This document shows, in pieces, positions 1-10,788 of a DNA stretch of 64,000 nt. This DNA comes from Austropuccinia psidii (lineage: Eukaryota > Basidiomycota > Pucciniomycetes > Pucciniales > Sphaerophragmiaceae): assembly GCA_023105745.1 (NCBI GenBank), contig JALGQZ010000020.1:406001-470000 (forward strand), in the 5' to 3' direction. Below the pieces are notes generated by a model that saw only the letters and a list, made by a program, of their open reading frames with translations, had not been told where the DNA came from and ran no database searches. The stretch's first letter is position 1. Each line of letters starts with the position of its first letter. The position numbers and the translations under genes are program-made.

Positions 1-235
1 GCTTCCCCTTTTTGCCAATGGTGCAAATAACTTTTTTAAGTGTCCCACCAAAGTTTTCCGTTAGTATTTCTTTGTGTGAACCTCTTTTGCAGGAAATGGG
101 CAAATAGTCACCATTACCGCCTCTTATATTTTCTACTTCCATGGTTCTAAACCATATCAGATCTTAACTGTAAAAATGTGGGGGTTCCCCACATGTGAGC
201 AATCCACCAGAGCTTCATGAGTCATGGCCTTTCCT
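1..235. other. Non-coding flank, no gene seen
   Basis: No supportable reading frame. The only structure noticed is a perfect 8-bp inverted repeat, ATGTGGGG and CCCCACAT, separated by GTT at 176-194. It could fold as a small hairpin, but no function can be assigned. Confidence 0.5.
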
Positions 236-575
236 ATGATCACACGCTATCAACCTTAGTCGTGTAAGGAATTTTTAGAATTGTCAGGAGGCTTCCCCGG
301 CGTGAGCAATTGTCTGAATTGTCAGGAACCTATACAAGTGTAAGGTTTTGTGTGTGAAGCATTGAAAGCCTCCACCAGAATAAGGAATTGCTTTAATCGT
401 CAGGAACCTGTACAAGCCTAACATTTTGCTTGTGAACCGTTGGGAGCCTACATCGGTGTAAGGAAGTGTTGGAATTGTAGGAAGGCTGCCTGGCGTAACA
501 AGTGGTTTGTATTGACCGGAACCTGTACATGTGTTAGGATTTGCATGTGAAGTTTTGGGATCCTGGGAAAGCACA
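236..575. repeat. Imperfect tandem repeat, about 100-bp unit
   Basis: A motif set recurs about three times: a GTGTAAGGA or GTGTTAGGA-like start, AATTGTCAGGA or GAATTGTAGGA, then GGAACCTRTACA, then TTTGYRTGTGAA, then GGGAGCC or GGATCC. The clearest anchors are GGAACCTATACA near 325, GGAACCTGTACA near 405 and GGAACCTGTACA near 520. Units differ by many substitutions and small indels, so the array is old. The reading frames across it look like by-products of the repeat, not a gene. Confidence 0.6.
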
Positions 576-768
576 ATTATTTGTGTGCAAAGAAGAGAAA
601 GGAACCAGGACAGATGTACAGTGGCATGCCACCGTACATGAGCCATTTTACCCCTTTTTCATGTGAGCCACCATATAACCCCAATTTTAACCCACCAAAA
701 CCAGGTGTATATTGTCCTGCTCATTATCACACCCTAACTCGCAGATGCTTCCAAACTCCCTCATTCTT

Positions 769-1824
769 CTAACTGAGATGAGATTGTACTACCATCTCTG
801 ATGTGATAGCCCGTCCCTTGCCAATCTCATGATAGCTGTGGCTTTTCCACCACATTGTTTTTGCTAACCTCCTTGAGCACTGCACAGACATACCAACTAG
901 TTTTGTGCTTTTGTTTTCCTGTGCTGGATCAGTATAATGAACAAATGTACTACTGCCCCACACTACCTGAATGCGCCCATGACATTCAGGTAGATCAATC
1001 CAAAAATGCTCATTTGGGAAAATAAATTTCCCCCCTGTAAACAGCTTTGATGCATCTCTTTGAATTTGGCCAATCCACTTATCAGCTTGAAACCACCACC
1101 CTGAAGCATACAACAATTCATCCTGATCAATATGAGGTGAATTTTTGAATCCATTCCTGGTGAAAGTGAGTGCAGAAGCAAACTCAAAGTCCCCCTTATT
1201 TGTGGAAATATTGGCTTCATAGTTGACTTGATCAAAGGATGGAACCCCCAATGACTTGTAGCAAGTTTGAATATTTAGAAAGAATTTATCCCCAACATAT
1301 CGTAAGGATTGACCTAGAATGCAACCCACTGAGCTAAGATTTTCACCTTGGTTCTTCCATTCATCTTTTGCATTTTCAATTTTCCCAAGACTTCCATAAA
1401 GACCAAATTGTTTGTTCTTCATTCTCCATTTGCGCCACCCAATTGCAAACATAAATCCCTCCAGTAATTCCCCATTTTTTGCAATTGGGTCAGTGAGTTT
1501 TCTTTTGCCAAATAAGAATTGTGATAATTCATACCATTGATTTACCTTGACTTAACTCATTGTTGTGAATGGTCTTAATTTGACCAGGGAAATGAGTAAT
1601 CTGGTTGAAGAGAAAATTGCCATGCCGCCAAAGTGAATTTGTTTGATCTGATTGACATCAACAACCCTCGGAATTTCACTTGCCGTCATATTAGCTGATA
1701 CTGGCATTGAGATTTGTGCTGTTGCTTGATTGGAGGGAAAAAACTCATTCTTTTGGGTGGTTTTGGCCTCATTTTCCTTTTGGGATGACCCAATATTCCT
1801 TAGTGGTTGAGGGATTGCTTTGAT
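769..1824 (-). pseudogene. TET/JBP-like 2OG-Fe(II) dioxygenase, broken copy
   Basis: Reading from 1824 down to the stop at 769, one frame is open except for a TAA at 1554-1552. The part after an ATG at 1452 is 227 residues. It carries the double-stranded beta-helix signature of the basidiomycete TET/JBP-like dioxygenases: a phenylalanine- and glycine-rich strand, then PHIDQD giving H107-x-D109, then GGKFIFP at 140-146, and an IQVVWGSSTFVHYT block with the distal metal ligand H172. A G-M-S-V-Q strand follows at 187-191. Related proteins usually have a 2-oxoglutarate-binding Arg just before that strand; here the nearest basic residue is K184, so activity is doubtful. Sequence before the ATG also fits the family (an NQWYELSQF and FMFAIGWRK context), so the TAA probably breaks one older ORF. 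Another frame open at 1960-1769 may be its frameshifted N-terminus. Family members oxidise 5-methylcytosine; the role here is inferred from family only. Confidence 0.7.
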
Positions 1825-2738
1825 TCAAAGCAGACAAGATATCAGATACTGCTTCCTGCCATTTAAAGCTAAGGCCTTTTGAAACCAGAATGGTTCCCAA
1901 TTCCCAATGAGCTTTATTCGGCACACATCTTTGACTTCCCTGTTGGAGCCCACATGACATTGGCTCAATCTAAACTGACTAAAGGCAATGTTCTTTCATG
2001 GGGACCAATGAGGGTTCCACATAAATTCTGAAGCATATATACATATGCTGAGAATAAGCAAGCCACTCACACTTTCCTTCCTCACCCCAAAACCTTCCCC
2101 TGAGTTCCCTTTCATGCTCCTTTCTTTTTTTTGTGAATGGCATGCTTGCACTGGAGAATGAAATGAAACCAAATGATTACTGACTGTTGTGTGAATTATT
2201 AATTTCAACTAAATTTTATTTTGGTCAATTAATGTTTTTTAATTGCGGCTAAAAATGAAAGATTACATCTGACTTTCGTGAATTGGCGATCTCAAGTACC
2301 TGAACCTGAAAAATGCAGTGGATACTGCATTATTCAATTTGATATATTCATATTCTGATTCAATGAGGTTCAAATCTAACCATGTGGAATATTTCAAGCA
2401 CATGCAAATGCAATATGCACTCCGCTGCAGATCCCTAATCATCTCAGTCCTCTATAAAATAACCAGTGCCATTTGGCCTATTATTAGCTGGAAGGAAGTG
2501 ATAAAACCCACTTACCGCAATGCCGCAGCATGTGCTAATTGTGGGCACAACTGCCTGACTCAATTACGTCTTGTCGGAGTATTTTCAATGGTGTACAGAG
2601 GAATGCCTCCGTACAAAGGTAGTTATTATTGGTATTCATACTGAGGCATCTGAGCAGTAGTAGGATAGATAGCCCCATTTTTAAATTCATAAATCATTTT
2701 GCAAAATTATATTACAATCTATCTGATACAAAGCTAAT
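1825..2738. other. No firm gene
   Basis: A 63-codon minus-strand frame at 1769-1960 ends in a different frame from the dioxygenase remnant, but runs toward it and may be its displaced upstream part. The rest (about 1990-2738) has only short frames on both strands with no recognisable motif. Confidence 0.4.
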
Positions 2739-3463
2739 CTAAAATGGGTCAATCCTGGTTGTAAGTTTAGCTGACCTGGGTACAGTCAAGGTGACCTCAT
2801 CACTTGAACCAAGACCGCTCTTCTTCATCCAGGCATCACCAAAGTCTAATACCAAGCATCGTGCAAATTCAATTCTAAGAGGTACAGTGGGGTTCAAATA
2901 TTCTGATGAGAAGAAGCTCTTATTCAGTAAATTACATACATACTTATTAGTAGGTAGCCACACCGGCTCTACCAGATTTTTACCCTGTGAAAGTCTTTTG
3001 GAAATTTCAATGGGTGATAAAGCGCCTTTCACTGAGCTTGTTCTCCAGTCATCTGAGCATACCATCAAACTATGCACCCCCACCGCACAGAATGCCACTA
3101 ATATACCATAGCAAATTCAATTTATCCTGAGAGTCTTGTGACATGCCAAAAGATCTTTGATGGCCTCATTTTTTTTGAGCTTGTGAATTTGCCTTTCATG
3201 CCATACACTTCGACCTTTGTATGTGCACATACCATGTTGTATGCAATCATCAAGTGGATTACTGTATCCATTAGATCCTCCAAGCTCTTGTGTTGCTTTG
3301 TCAATATCTCATTGTCAGCCCCACCACCTTCAATGCTCAGTTGTGTTGCACATTTCTTTGATTTACTCAAGCAGGAGGCTAGGTATTCCACTGCTCCCCG
3401 TTCAAGTCCAAGAGGATTGGTTGAACTTGTTGTTGGTGGCACATATGGTTTGGGTAAAATCAC
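2739..3463 (-). pseudogene. Unrecognised protein remnant in two frames
   Basis: Two consecutive minus-strand frames, 3463-3122 and 3098-2739, abut with a frame change and look like one gene split by an intron or a frameshift. The first contains a block rich in Lys and Glu around KCATQLSIEGGG. The second is compositionally protein-like, with LSQGKNLVEPVWLPTNKYV, a LNPTVPLRIEF block, VLDFGDAWMKKSGLG and a C-terminal TLTVPRSAKLTTRIDPF. Neither begins with a convincing ATG. I found no splice pair that joins the frames cleanly. I do not recognise the family. The gene lies about 0.9 kb upstream of the dioxygenase remnant on the same strand, so the two could once have been neighbours or part of one unit. 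The antisense frames in this interval look like shadows. Confidence 0.45.
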
Positions 3464-4028
3464 ATCATATTAGACTAAACTAATGGATTCAAACATAACA
3501 TTTGCCAAAAATTGTTAATTGAATTGGAGGGGTAAAGAAGACTCTGGGCCATTTTTGAAGAAGGAGTGTTCAGATTTTGGGAGATTATCTGGAGGTCTTG
3601 CTGATGCCTCCATCAATTTGAGATTCCAAATGTTATTATTAAAAAATTGCTTTAGTTTCTGTTGCCTTCAAAAAATCCAACCCTGTATATTGCAATGTAT
3701 ATCATTTGAGTCATGGTCCAAATCATAATGTATCTTTCACAAAGATAAAAATTACCTGCAATCTCAAGCTCCTCAAGCCAAGCCAGCATTTTAAGCTCTT
3801 GCTTACTGATCACCTTAATACCAATGGGAAGGAATGTATGAGAATCATTTGTGGGTAAATTGTCCCATCAATTTTTGTAAATACTATTGATATTATCAAG
3901 CCCCCCTTTCCATTATTCTTGAGTAATATTGGAATGATAATTCAAAATTTCTCCAAACACATCAATGTGGGATAAAAATATTTTTTGAACATTATTGGAG
4001 GTTGTCACTTTGGGGTCAGGTTAAGGTA
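3464..4028. other. No gene seen
   Basis: AT-rich sequence with short broken frames only. It may include introns or decayed exons of the minus-strand remnants on either side, but no motif supports that. Confidence 0.4.
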
Positions 4029-4850
4029 TTATAACAGTATTATCTTCTTGATACATTGTATCATTTTTAATTTCCTCCCTTTCTTGAAATGCTTGAATAT
4101 TTTGAGAAGAGGCGGGAGGGGTTTCATCATGGATTGCTTCATGGAGTATGGGGGGCTTTTAGTATGAAGAGGTTCATTATCAATATGGTCCACATTAACA
4201 TTGATCATTTCATCACTTTGATCCCAGGAATCTTTTTGCAGCTTCAAAGGTACAGCGTTTTTTGTTCGTTTTTTTGGTGGAATTTATATTTGGTATTTTT
4301 CCTAATCCTTTTCCTGGCACTCTAATTACTACTATAGATCCTTCAGGTAGAGATTATCCCACCTCCACACCTGCCCATATATTGTAAGCAGCCATTTTTA
4401 ATATTTTTTTATTGAGTTGGTAATGGACTTATGGTTCAAATCCATTTTGAGCAGGCTCATTGCTTCAGCAATCTTTTGATGTACATAATCAGGAATTTTA
4501 CTATCATTTTGAATTCTTTCCAGCCTTAGGATTTTTTGAGCAATTTTTGAGACAAATTGTTCCTTGGATATAATTCCAACCTCACCACTGAATATTACGT
4601 CATCTTGCCCAGATTCTTCTGTTGGTGCACAAGGTTCAACAGTCTTTTCCTCCTAATAGCTTTTGAAATTTGGTTTCTGAGAGCTTGGAGGCTGAGCTGA
4701 AATAAAGGTAATGACAAAACTATCAGGTTTGGAGAGATTACAAATATTCAAGATAAATCTATGCTCATATTCTGGAAGAACTGGTGGATCTGAATTATTT
4801 TCATGTTCCAGGCTCTCTACTTCAATGCGTAATTCATGACTACTGACCAT
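4029..4850 (-). pseudogene. Fragmented unrecognised ORFs
   Basis: Three short minus-strand pieces follow one another: 4850-4653 (acidic, Ser/Glu/Pro rich), a basic stretch around 4345-4220 containing VPGKGLGK and KKTNKKRCTFEAAKRF, and 4247-4029, which continues in another frame through FLGSK/DSWDQSDE. The basic piece and the last piece overlap at the same spot in different frames, which suggests one frameshift. The order and strand match the remnant at 2739-3463, so all may belong to one decayed gene with introns. No domain is recognised. Confidence 0.3.
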
Positions 4851-5454
4851 ATCAGAGATTTCAATTCCACTCTCTGGGGCTGAAGTTCATAGTTCATTCA
4901 ATTCAGTTGAATTTCCTGGGGTTTGGGGAATAGCAGAGGTAGTTTCTTGAGTAAAGAAATTGTGAAAGGTTGATGGATAACTTGATTGAAATTCTTTGAA
5001 TAAAAAAAACCAAATTGACAAAAAAAATGCATTTGAAATATATGATTTGCTGGGAAATTCAAGGAGGTGATGTGTTCAAAATTATTTCATCTCATTCAAA
5101 TGAAATCACTTCCCTGTGAGAAATTCAATAAAGTTGACTAGTGAGAAACCTACTAAAGTTAACTTTTGAACTATTCAACACTCATGAGGAAAGGACTAAG
5201 AAAAGTGTTCCATTTGAATGATATGAAATAAAATGGTTTTGTTGCAAAAACAGAAGACAAAATCCAGGTTTTAAATATTCCAATTGTTGGTTTTTAATTT
5301 GTGAGCCTCATGATTCAAGCCCTAACCACAGAATTGTGAATATCCCCACCAATTTTCCCCAGAACCTGTTGGCAGAGAAGGCCACTCAGCAACTTTCCAA
5401 GATTGTGTTCATTTTTTTGAGAAACAAGCCATTGTACCCCATGGGTCTCATACA
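4851..5454. other. No gene seen
   Basis: AT-rich, with scattered GAAATTCAA and TTGAAA words and no frame longer than about 60 codons that looks protein-like. Confidence 0.4.
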
Positions 5455-6180
5455 GTAGCGTAAAGATGGTAAGTGGCAGAGAGCATTAGGCAGGTGGGCT
5501 GAGGGAAGCATTGGAGGCGTATTTTGAGGGCAATGTCGGAGCATAAGGATTGTAAGTGGTGGGGGTGCCCAAACGTAAGGAGTGGTGAGGGTGGAGATGG
5601 GGGGGCAGTGGTGGAGTGTCTTCTTGAGCACGCTGAGGGCGTGTAAGCATGCTAAGGGTAGGAGTGGATTAGGACAGTGTGAGGGTGGCGTTAGAGGCAT
5701 GTCAGGAGGGCACTACACAAGCGTAAGAATGGGAAGTGGCGGTGAGCATTAGGCAGGTGGGAGGAGGTGTAAGGAGTGTTGAGGGTGGTGTCAGAGGTAT
5801 ATCCTGAGGGCCCCACTGGAGCATAAGGATTGTAAGCGGCAGGGGTGCGGCAGCGTAAGGAGTGGTGAGGGTGGCGTCAGAGTGACTTCTTGAGCACGCT
5901 GCGGGCGCAAAAGCATGCTAAGGGTTGGAGAGGATTAGGCCGGTGTGAGGGCCGCGTTGGAGGCATGTCAGGAGGGTACTACGCGAGCATAGGCATGGTA
6001 AGCAATGGGTGGGAGGAGGTGTAAGGAGGTTTGAGGGTGGCGTTGGAGGTATATCATGAGGGCATTGCAGGAGTGTAAGGAGTGGTGAGGGTGGAGATGG
6101 GGGGCAGTGTTGGAGTCACATCTGGAGGGCAGTGCGGGTGCGTAAGCATGCTAAGGGTCAGAGAGAATTAGGAAGGGATG
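5455..6180. repeat. G-rich imperfect tandem repeat array
   Basis: This is the most GC-rich, strand-asymmetric stretch of the window. Units are built from AGCATAAGGATTGTAAG, GCGTAAGGAGTGGTGAGGGTGG, a GGAGGCATGTCAGGAGGG block and AAGCATGCTAAGGGT. The AAGCATGCTAAGGGT block recurs near 5645, 5910 and 6142, and the GGAGTGGTGAGGGTGG block near 5578, 5858 and 6078, which suggests a higher-order unit of roughly 230-280 bp. The 104-codon minus-strand frame across it is proline/leucine rich because the repeat is G-rich, and I do not call it a gene. Confidence 0.65.
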
Positions 6181-6519
6181 CGGAAGCCAATTCATGTGTG
6201 AGAGTAGTATTTGTAAAGGGGTGAGATGGTGGAAGTCTTCTCGTGCACAAATATGAGCATGCCAAACTGCTGCCTTGCACCATGAGGTTTGATTACCCAA
6301 ACCTTGCGAATAGTGTTGAATGGGTTTGGGCTTTGAATGACATTCTCATGTGACACATTTGACAATTGATGTTGCCTTGACGCAGACGTGACGTGACCCA
6401 CTAAATCTGGTGACTATAGTGTGACACTAACCCGACTGAAGCAAGATTTTATACTGACCATGGTGCGACATGAAGTCAATCACTGGTGATTGAAGCAACA
6501 TTTGCCCCAGTGATTCTGA
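6181..6519. other. Junction sequence next to element A
   Basis: A 69-codon minus-strand frame (6192-6401) has no recognised motif. Element A homology stops near 6500-6520, where its RT changes abruptly from NLLRI to unrelated sequence, so this interval spans the truncation breakpoint. Confidence 0.4.
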
Positions 6520-7251
6520 GCAGGTTCTATGCACCACACAGATCAATCTTGGAGAAGATAGAAGAACCATTGAAAACAGTAAGAAGCTGATTCATAGCAG
6601 GAAAAGAATACTTGTTCTTCCTAGTAACAGCATTTAGTTTTCAGTAATCAACACACAAACAGAGGCCACCATCCTTCTTTTTGACAAAGAGGATAGATGC
6701 TCCGTATGAAAAGGAGCTTAGACAGATGAAAACTTTCTCTTAATTCTCTATAATTTAGGCCCTTAGTGTATCTGAATCTTGGTTTTATAAAGAGTAGATC
6801 ACCCCAACTGGAGGTAGAGACCCCTCCAGCTCAATATGATGATCACAGGCACAGTGAGGCGGAAGTTTCTCTACTTTCATCTTGGAAAATGCATCAAAGT
6901 ACTGGTGATAAGCGGGAGGGACAACCTTCATCATGTTGTCTATTTCTTCTGGCTCTTCCTCTTCATCCCACAACTCCTCCAGGGAGTCATGATAAGATGA
7001 AGGAGGAAGGTCCATATTCCCAAAGAAGAAATGAAGTCAAGATACAGAATTATCTTCTCCAACATCTTGCATCTCTTTGAAGACTTCATCTCTAGAGGAT
7101 AATAATGACTGATGGGACTTAAGGGAAGGAATATGGACAGAAGATGGAAATTATGGTGTTGTAGAATCACCAACCAGAGCTGCACATGATTTGGAAGAAG
7201 AAAATTCATTACTGAAAGATTGAGAAGGATCATAATAGTCCTTATGATCAT
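6520..7251 (-). pseudogene. Element A reverse transcriptase fragment
   Basis: Minus-strand pieces give the gypsy RT N-terminus. First comes KVVPPAYHQYFDAFSK, then KLPPHCACDHHIELEGSLPPVGVIYSL, which is the usual linker before the first RT motif. After a break, GASILFVKKKDGGL and then VDY-stop-KLNAVTRKNKY follow, with TGA where an Arg (CGA) is expected. FSKIDLCGA-stop-NLLRI ends the homology before the catalytic YxDD motif. Reverse transcription is therefore impossible. The CGA to TGA change is what C-to-T decay of a methylated CpG would give. Confidence 0.75.
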
Positions 7252-7276
7252 TATTAAAGGTGATCAGCCTTTGCCT

Positions 7277-7756
7277 CTAATCAATAGATGGATTAAAATA
7301 AGTAAGAAAGTAAAATTCCAATATGAGGTCTTCTCCCTTGGGAGTATCAATGACTAAAAGGTTCCATACAAAGCTTGGGAAGGAAGGGAGCTCAGCCATA
7401 TAGTTGATATTGTGAGTCACAAATAAGGAAGGGGACTCAGAGGAGTCCAAAACAATAAGAGGAATCTTCTCTTGGAGTTCTGACATGGCCAAAGAATACT
7501 TGTGAACAACCTTCTTTGCAATAAATGAGTTGGTGGCACCAGAATCAATCAAAATACTGTAAAACACATCAGAGAGAGAAGAAAACACAAAAAATTTAAG
7601 AGACTTCTTGACACCAGTATTCAGAATGCACAATTGTGCTCTGGATGGAAAACAGTGAAGACTATTGAACACAACATGATCTTCACTTAGGCTTTTCCCT
7701 GGCTGGGAAATTTGACTGAGGGTCGGGAAAGCTGGTTTTGAGGTCTTTTGAAACAA
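7277..7756 (-). pseudogene. Element A aspartic protease region
   Basis: A 159-codon minus-strand frame contains the retroviral-type protease signature LIDSGATNSFI, followed by a second conserved block, VWNLLVIDTPKGEDLILEF, and an end matching the start of the gypsy pol linker. It lies downstream of the Gag zinc-knuckle remnant and upstream of the RT pieces, the normal Gag-PR-RT order. The catalytic D-S-G triplet is intact, but the frame is disconnected from both neighbours. Confidence 0.7.
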
Positions 7757-8346
7757 GACTCAAGACTATGCTTCCCACCACAATAGGTATATAAGCCCTC
7801 CTTGATTCTTCTTTCCTTTTCAGAATTCATCAACTTGAAATCTTTGTTCAACAAAGAAGAATGGGGCTGGTACCTCTTCTGAAAATTCTTCTTCTTATTT
7901 TGACTTGACCTTGAAGAACTTTAAGGATGAGAAGAATTTGACTTTAAGGCTTCTGGATTCTTCTCTTGAAAATGACCCTTCTCCTTTTTCCTCTCATGGT
8001 ACCTGGTATCAAGATCCAGGGTAATATCCATTAAGTCTTGAAGGATGGGAGGCAAATTGATCACAATTCCTGGATGGCAATCCCTTCCTGAAATGATGTA
8101 CAAGAGCTCTGTCACCCTAATCTCCAATTCTTGAAACCAAAATTCTAAAATAAGAGATGTATAAGAAAACATTTCCACCTTCTTTCATCCTTGAGGAATC
8201 CAACTCTGCGTCAGCTTTTCTGACTTCATTTGGGTACCCCAAAAATGTCCAATAATTGAGAAGGTATCATGGGTCTTTATTGGTGAGATTGGAAAGATAA
8301 GGCTCAATCCTTTTTGGGGCCCTGCCAATGAGAAATGAAGTGGAAT
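7757..8346 (-). pseudogene. Element A Gag, C-terminal part
   Basis: On the minus strand the sequence resumes directly after the solo LTR with a capsid-type TSFLIGRAPKRIEPYLSN block, then LGYPNEVRKADAEL, a helical stretch with LQDLMDITLDLDTRYHERKKEK (8178-7921), and a nucleocapsid remnant whose CGGKHSLESC is the second half of a CCHC knuckle. The first Cys side is lost by a frameshift near 7780. The capsid homology continues without loss across the solo LTR into 10250-10788. Confidence 0.7.
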
Positions 8347-10249
8347 TGTAAGATGTGTCTATGAAACTGTTGATAATATTAAAATGAATAAACAGTACTA
8401 TGACTGTTCTTTTGAAATATAATAATAAAAAATTATTATAACCACAATTAAATAATATAAGAATTATTTCTTTTACATGTTATACACTACTAGTGAATAT
8501 AACAGTAAGCAGTAATTGTCTACAAGAATCAATTACAAGAAGAATTTAATAATAAAAACTTCTTTTATTAAAAAAATGAAATTCTTTGAATATATAATTT
8601 TCTTTTACAAGAATAATTATAAAGATAATTCTTGAAGAAAACTATTACTAGAGAAAAACTTTAAGAATTGAGCTAAATTACTCACTATTAATCCAATGAA
8701 CCTTTTAGAAGATAATAGTAGAAAGATTTGACGTGGAATTGTGGATTTAATGGATCAAATTGATTTATATCAGTATTACAACAAATTATATTTGATTTCT
8801 ATGATTTCATGTCTTTCTGATTGATTTATGAAAGAATAAAACATTTAAGAAATATTTTTAACTGATACTTACTTGTTTGGTAATAAAGGTATAATATAAT
8901 AATGTGATGATGTGGAAAAAACAGCAAGAGGAGGTCTCTTTTAAGTCTAAGAAAGCTCACAGAGGCATTCCATGGAGCAAACTGGAAATCCAGTGAGGGA
9001 GAAAACCATGCAAACTTTTGTATCATTGATTTCATCATTTGTTGTCAGGTAATATTATCATAATTACTTAATTGAGGCTTTTACATGACTACCAACCCAT
9101 TTATGGTTATGAATAAAAGGATTAACAACCGTAAATCTTCTTTTATTACAAAATGATCATTTATTTCTCAAAGCTACCAATGTGAATGGAAATTTCATCC
9201 CAGAATGTATTTTCTGTAAATTTTTAAGGATTCTGTGTTTCACGTGGAATAATCAAAAATGGACTGTAAGTAAAGCTTTTAGTTTTACATTTAAAGGTAT
9301 AGTTGTTTTTGGTTTTTATATTGATTATAAAGTTCGTAGTTGGTCCTGAAATTTTCATAAAGATTCATTAAGAGTTGTATTTTTAATGAATTTTTGAAGT
9401 TTTTACCTCAATTCTATGTAGAATTGCAAATAGCAGTGTATGGCTGGTCGCTATGAGGTAAATCAATGGATACTAGTCCAAAAAGGGTTTTAATTACTCT
9501 CTTGGGGTTTATCCATGGTAAGGCATTAATAAATGACATGATTACAGCAGTCTAAGTTGCTCTTTACCTCCTTGGCACGTCAAAATAGCAGGTTATTTGC
9601 TATTTTCTTATAATTTACTGTAGTTGTAACATGGTAACCAAGTTCCCAAAAGGTTTTAGTTTACTAATTGTGCCAAAATCGGCCATGGATCCAATCTTTG
9701 GAGCTGTCCATGCCTCAGAGGCCTCAGAAGCTGGGTACCCTGGCTCTCTTTGATGTCTTTTGTCCCCCTTGCCTATTTTTTACATCAAAATATAATTTTA
9801 AGCTTCAAGTGAGATATCCACTATGGGTGTACCAACGGTCCATTTAAGAATACAATAATATTAAGAGTCCAAATCATGCATAACACTATTCTTAGTGTAT
9901 ATGTAACATGTGATTTCTCACATTCCCATTATTTTGATGTGAAATACAGAAAAAAAAATTCATGGATATTTTATGTGGTATTGAAGTATTTTCCACATTA
10001 CACCCTCAAAAAGTCAATTTGAGCTTATGAACTCTATGGAGCTACCCTAGGTGAATTTTTGTGTAGAATCCAAATCTGGTCTTAAATCTGTGGATTTACC
10101 AACTCAAGAAAAACTTCTTCATCTTTTGTTAAATCAAAAATGATTAATTTTGAATATATGCATGACTTATGGGTTATGCATAGTTCAGAATTGATTTTTA
10201 AGATAATTGTGGCCTATTTGGGTATGTAAAATATACCTCAAGGCTCACA
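8347..10249 (-). mobile_element. Solo LTR F1 with TSD GGAAT
   Basis: A 1903-bp LTR beginning TGTAAGATGTGTCTATGAAAC and ending GGCTCACA. It is flanked by GGAAT at 8342-8346 and again at 10250-10254. Its near twin lies at 51858-53761 in the same orientation. By analogy with elements C and D, whose plus-strand LTR text also runs TGTAAG to CTCACA, the source element was on the minus strand. It was inserted into the capsid region of element A, and removing it with one TSD copy restores the gag homology. The short frame 9038-8826 inside it is not a gene. Confidence 0.9.
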
Positions 10250-10788
10250 GGAATAAAGTACTTTCTTTATGTCTTCAGAGAAACTTTCCGGATCATTATG
10301 AAAGATCAATTGATAATATTGAATGAAACTTCTGACTTTGAAGGGTTCAGTCCCATAAGATCATTCTTGTGCCTTCATAGATGTAGTTTTGAAGGCTGGT
10401 GGTCTTTATGCTTCAGAAGATGAAGCTGCTTGATGATTGGCAATAATATGAGTCATTGGCTGCATGATGTCCAATAAGAATGGTTCAGACTGATTAGACT
10501 GCGCTAGAGGTGGCCCTCCACTACCTTGTGATGCCCCCACAGGAGCAGGAAAACCTTCAGTACCTTCAGACTCCTCCTCTTTCACAGAATTCTCCTCCTC
10601 CTCTTCACCATCTTCAGCAGGATCTTAGAAAGTGGTCCTTGAAATTCCTGGAACACTTCCAACAACTCCTGAGAAAGAATTTGGTCTTCTGGGTCCCCTT
10701 CCTTCCTTCCTGGATGGTGCTTCTCCTTAATAATTGGGTACTATGTCTAATTGGGACCTCAGTTGAGGAGCTTCTGGGGTGCTGTCAT
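10250..10788 (-). pseudogene. Element A Gag, middle part
   Basis: The minus strand reads as the proline- and glutamate-rich Gag N-terminal half: TPEAPQLRSQL near the right end, an acidic tract of Glu codons around 10600, then PFKVRSF with a Q-Y-Y-Q-L-I-F-H-N-D-P-E capsid start near 10350-10270. Several C-to-T type stops interrupt it. The plus-strand frame at 10510-10800 is its shadow. The left end joins the solo LTR F1 target site and the right end is the element B insertion point. Confidence 0.75.

Larger units (their letters stand above)
6520..8346 (-). mobile_element. Ty3/gypsy element A, pol and gag part
   Basis: This is the downstream part of an old minus-strand Ty3/gypsy element: end of Gag, aspartic protease and the first part of RT. 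Its upstream Gag continues at 10250-10788 and starts at 30628-30535. The gaps are a solo LTR and element B. It is truncated inside RT near 6520 and has no RNase H, integrase or LTR here. Multiple stops and frameshifts make it inactive. Confidence 0.8.

Noticed and set aside
2791..3473. Plus-strand frames of about 106-111 codons over 2791-3473
   Set aside because: They are antisense to the minus-strand frames that look more protein-like, with no motif or start context.
769..4850. A KDZ-type DNA transposon carrying the dioxygenase
   Set aside because: No KDZ transposase motif or terminal inverted repeats were seen; the association is known from other basidiomycetes only.
5386..5700. A 104-codon Pro/Leu-rich minus-strand frame
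   Set aside because: It is produced by the G-rich tandem repeat; stops are depleted by composition, not by selection.
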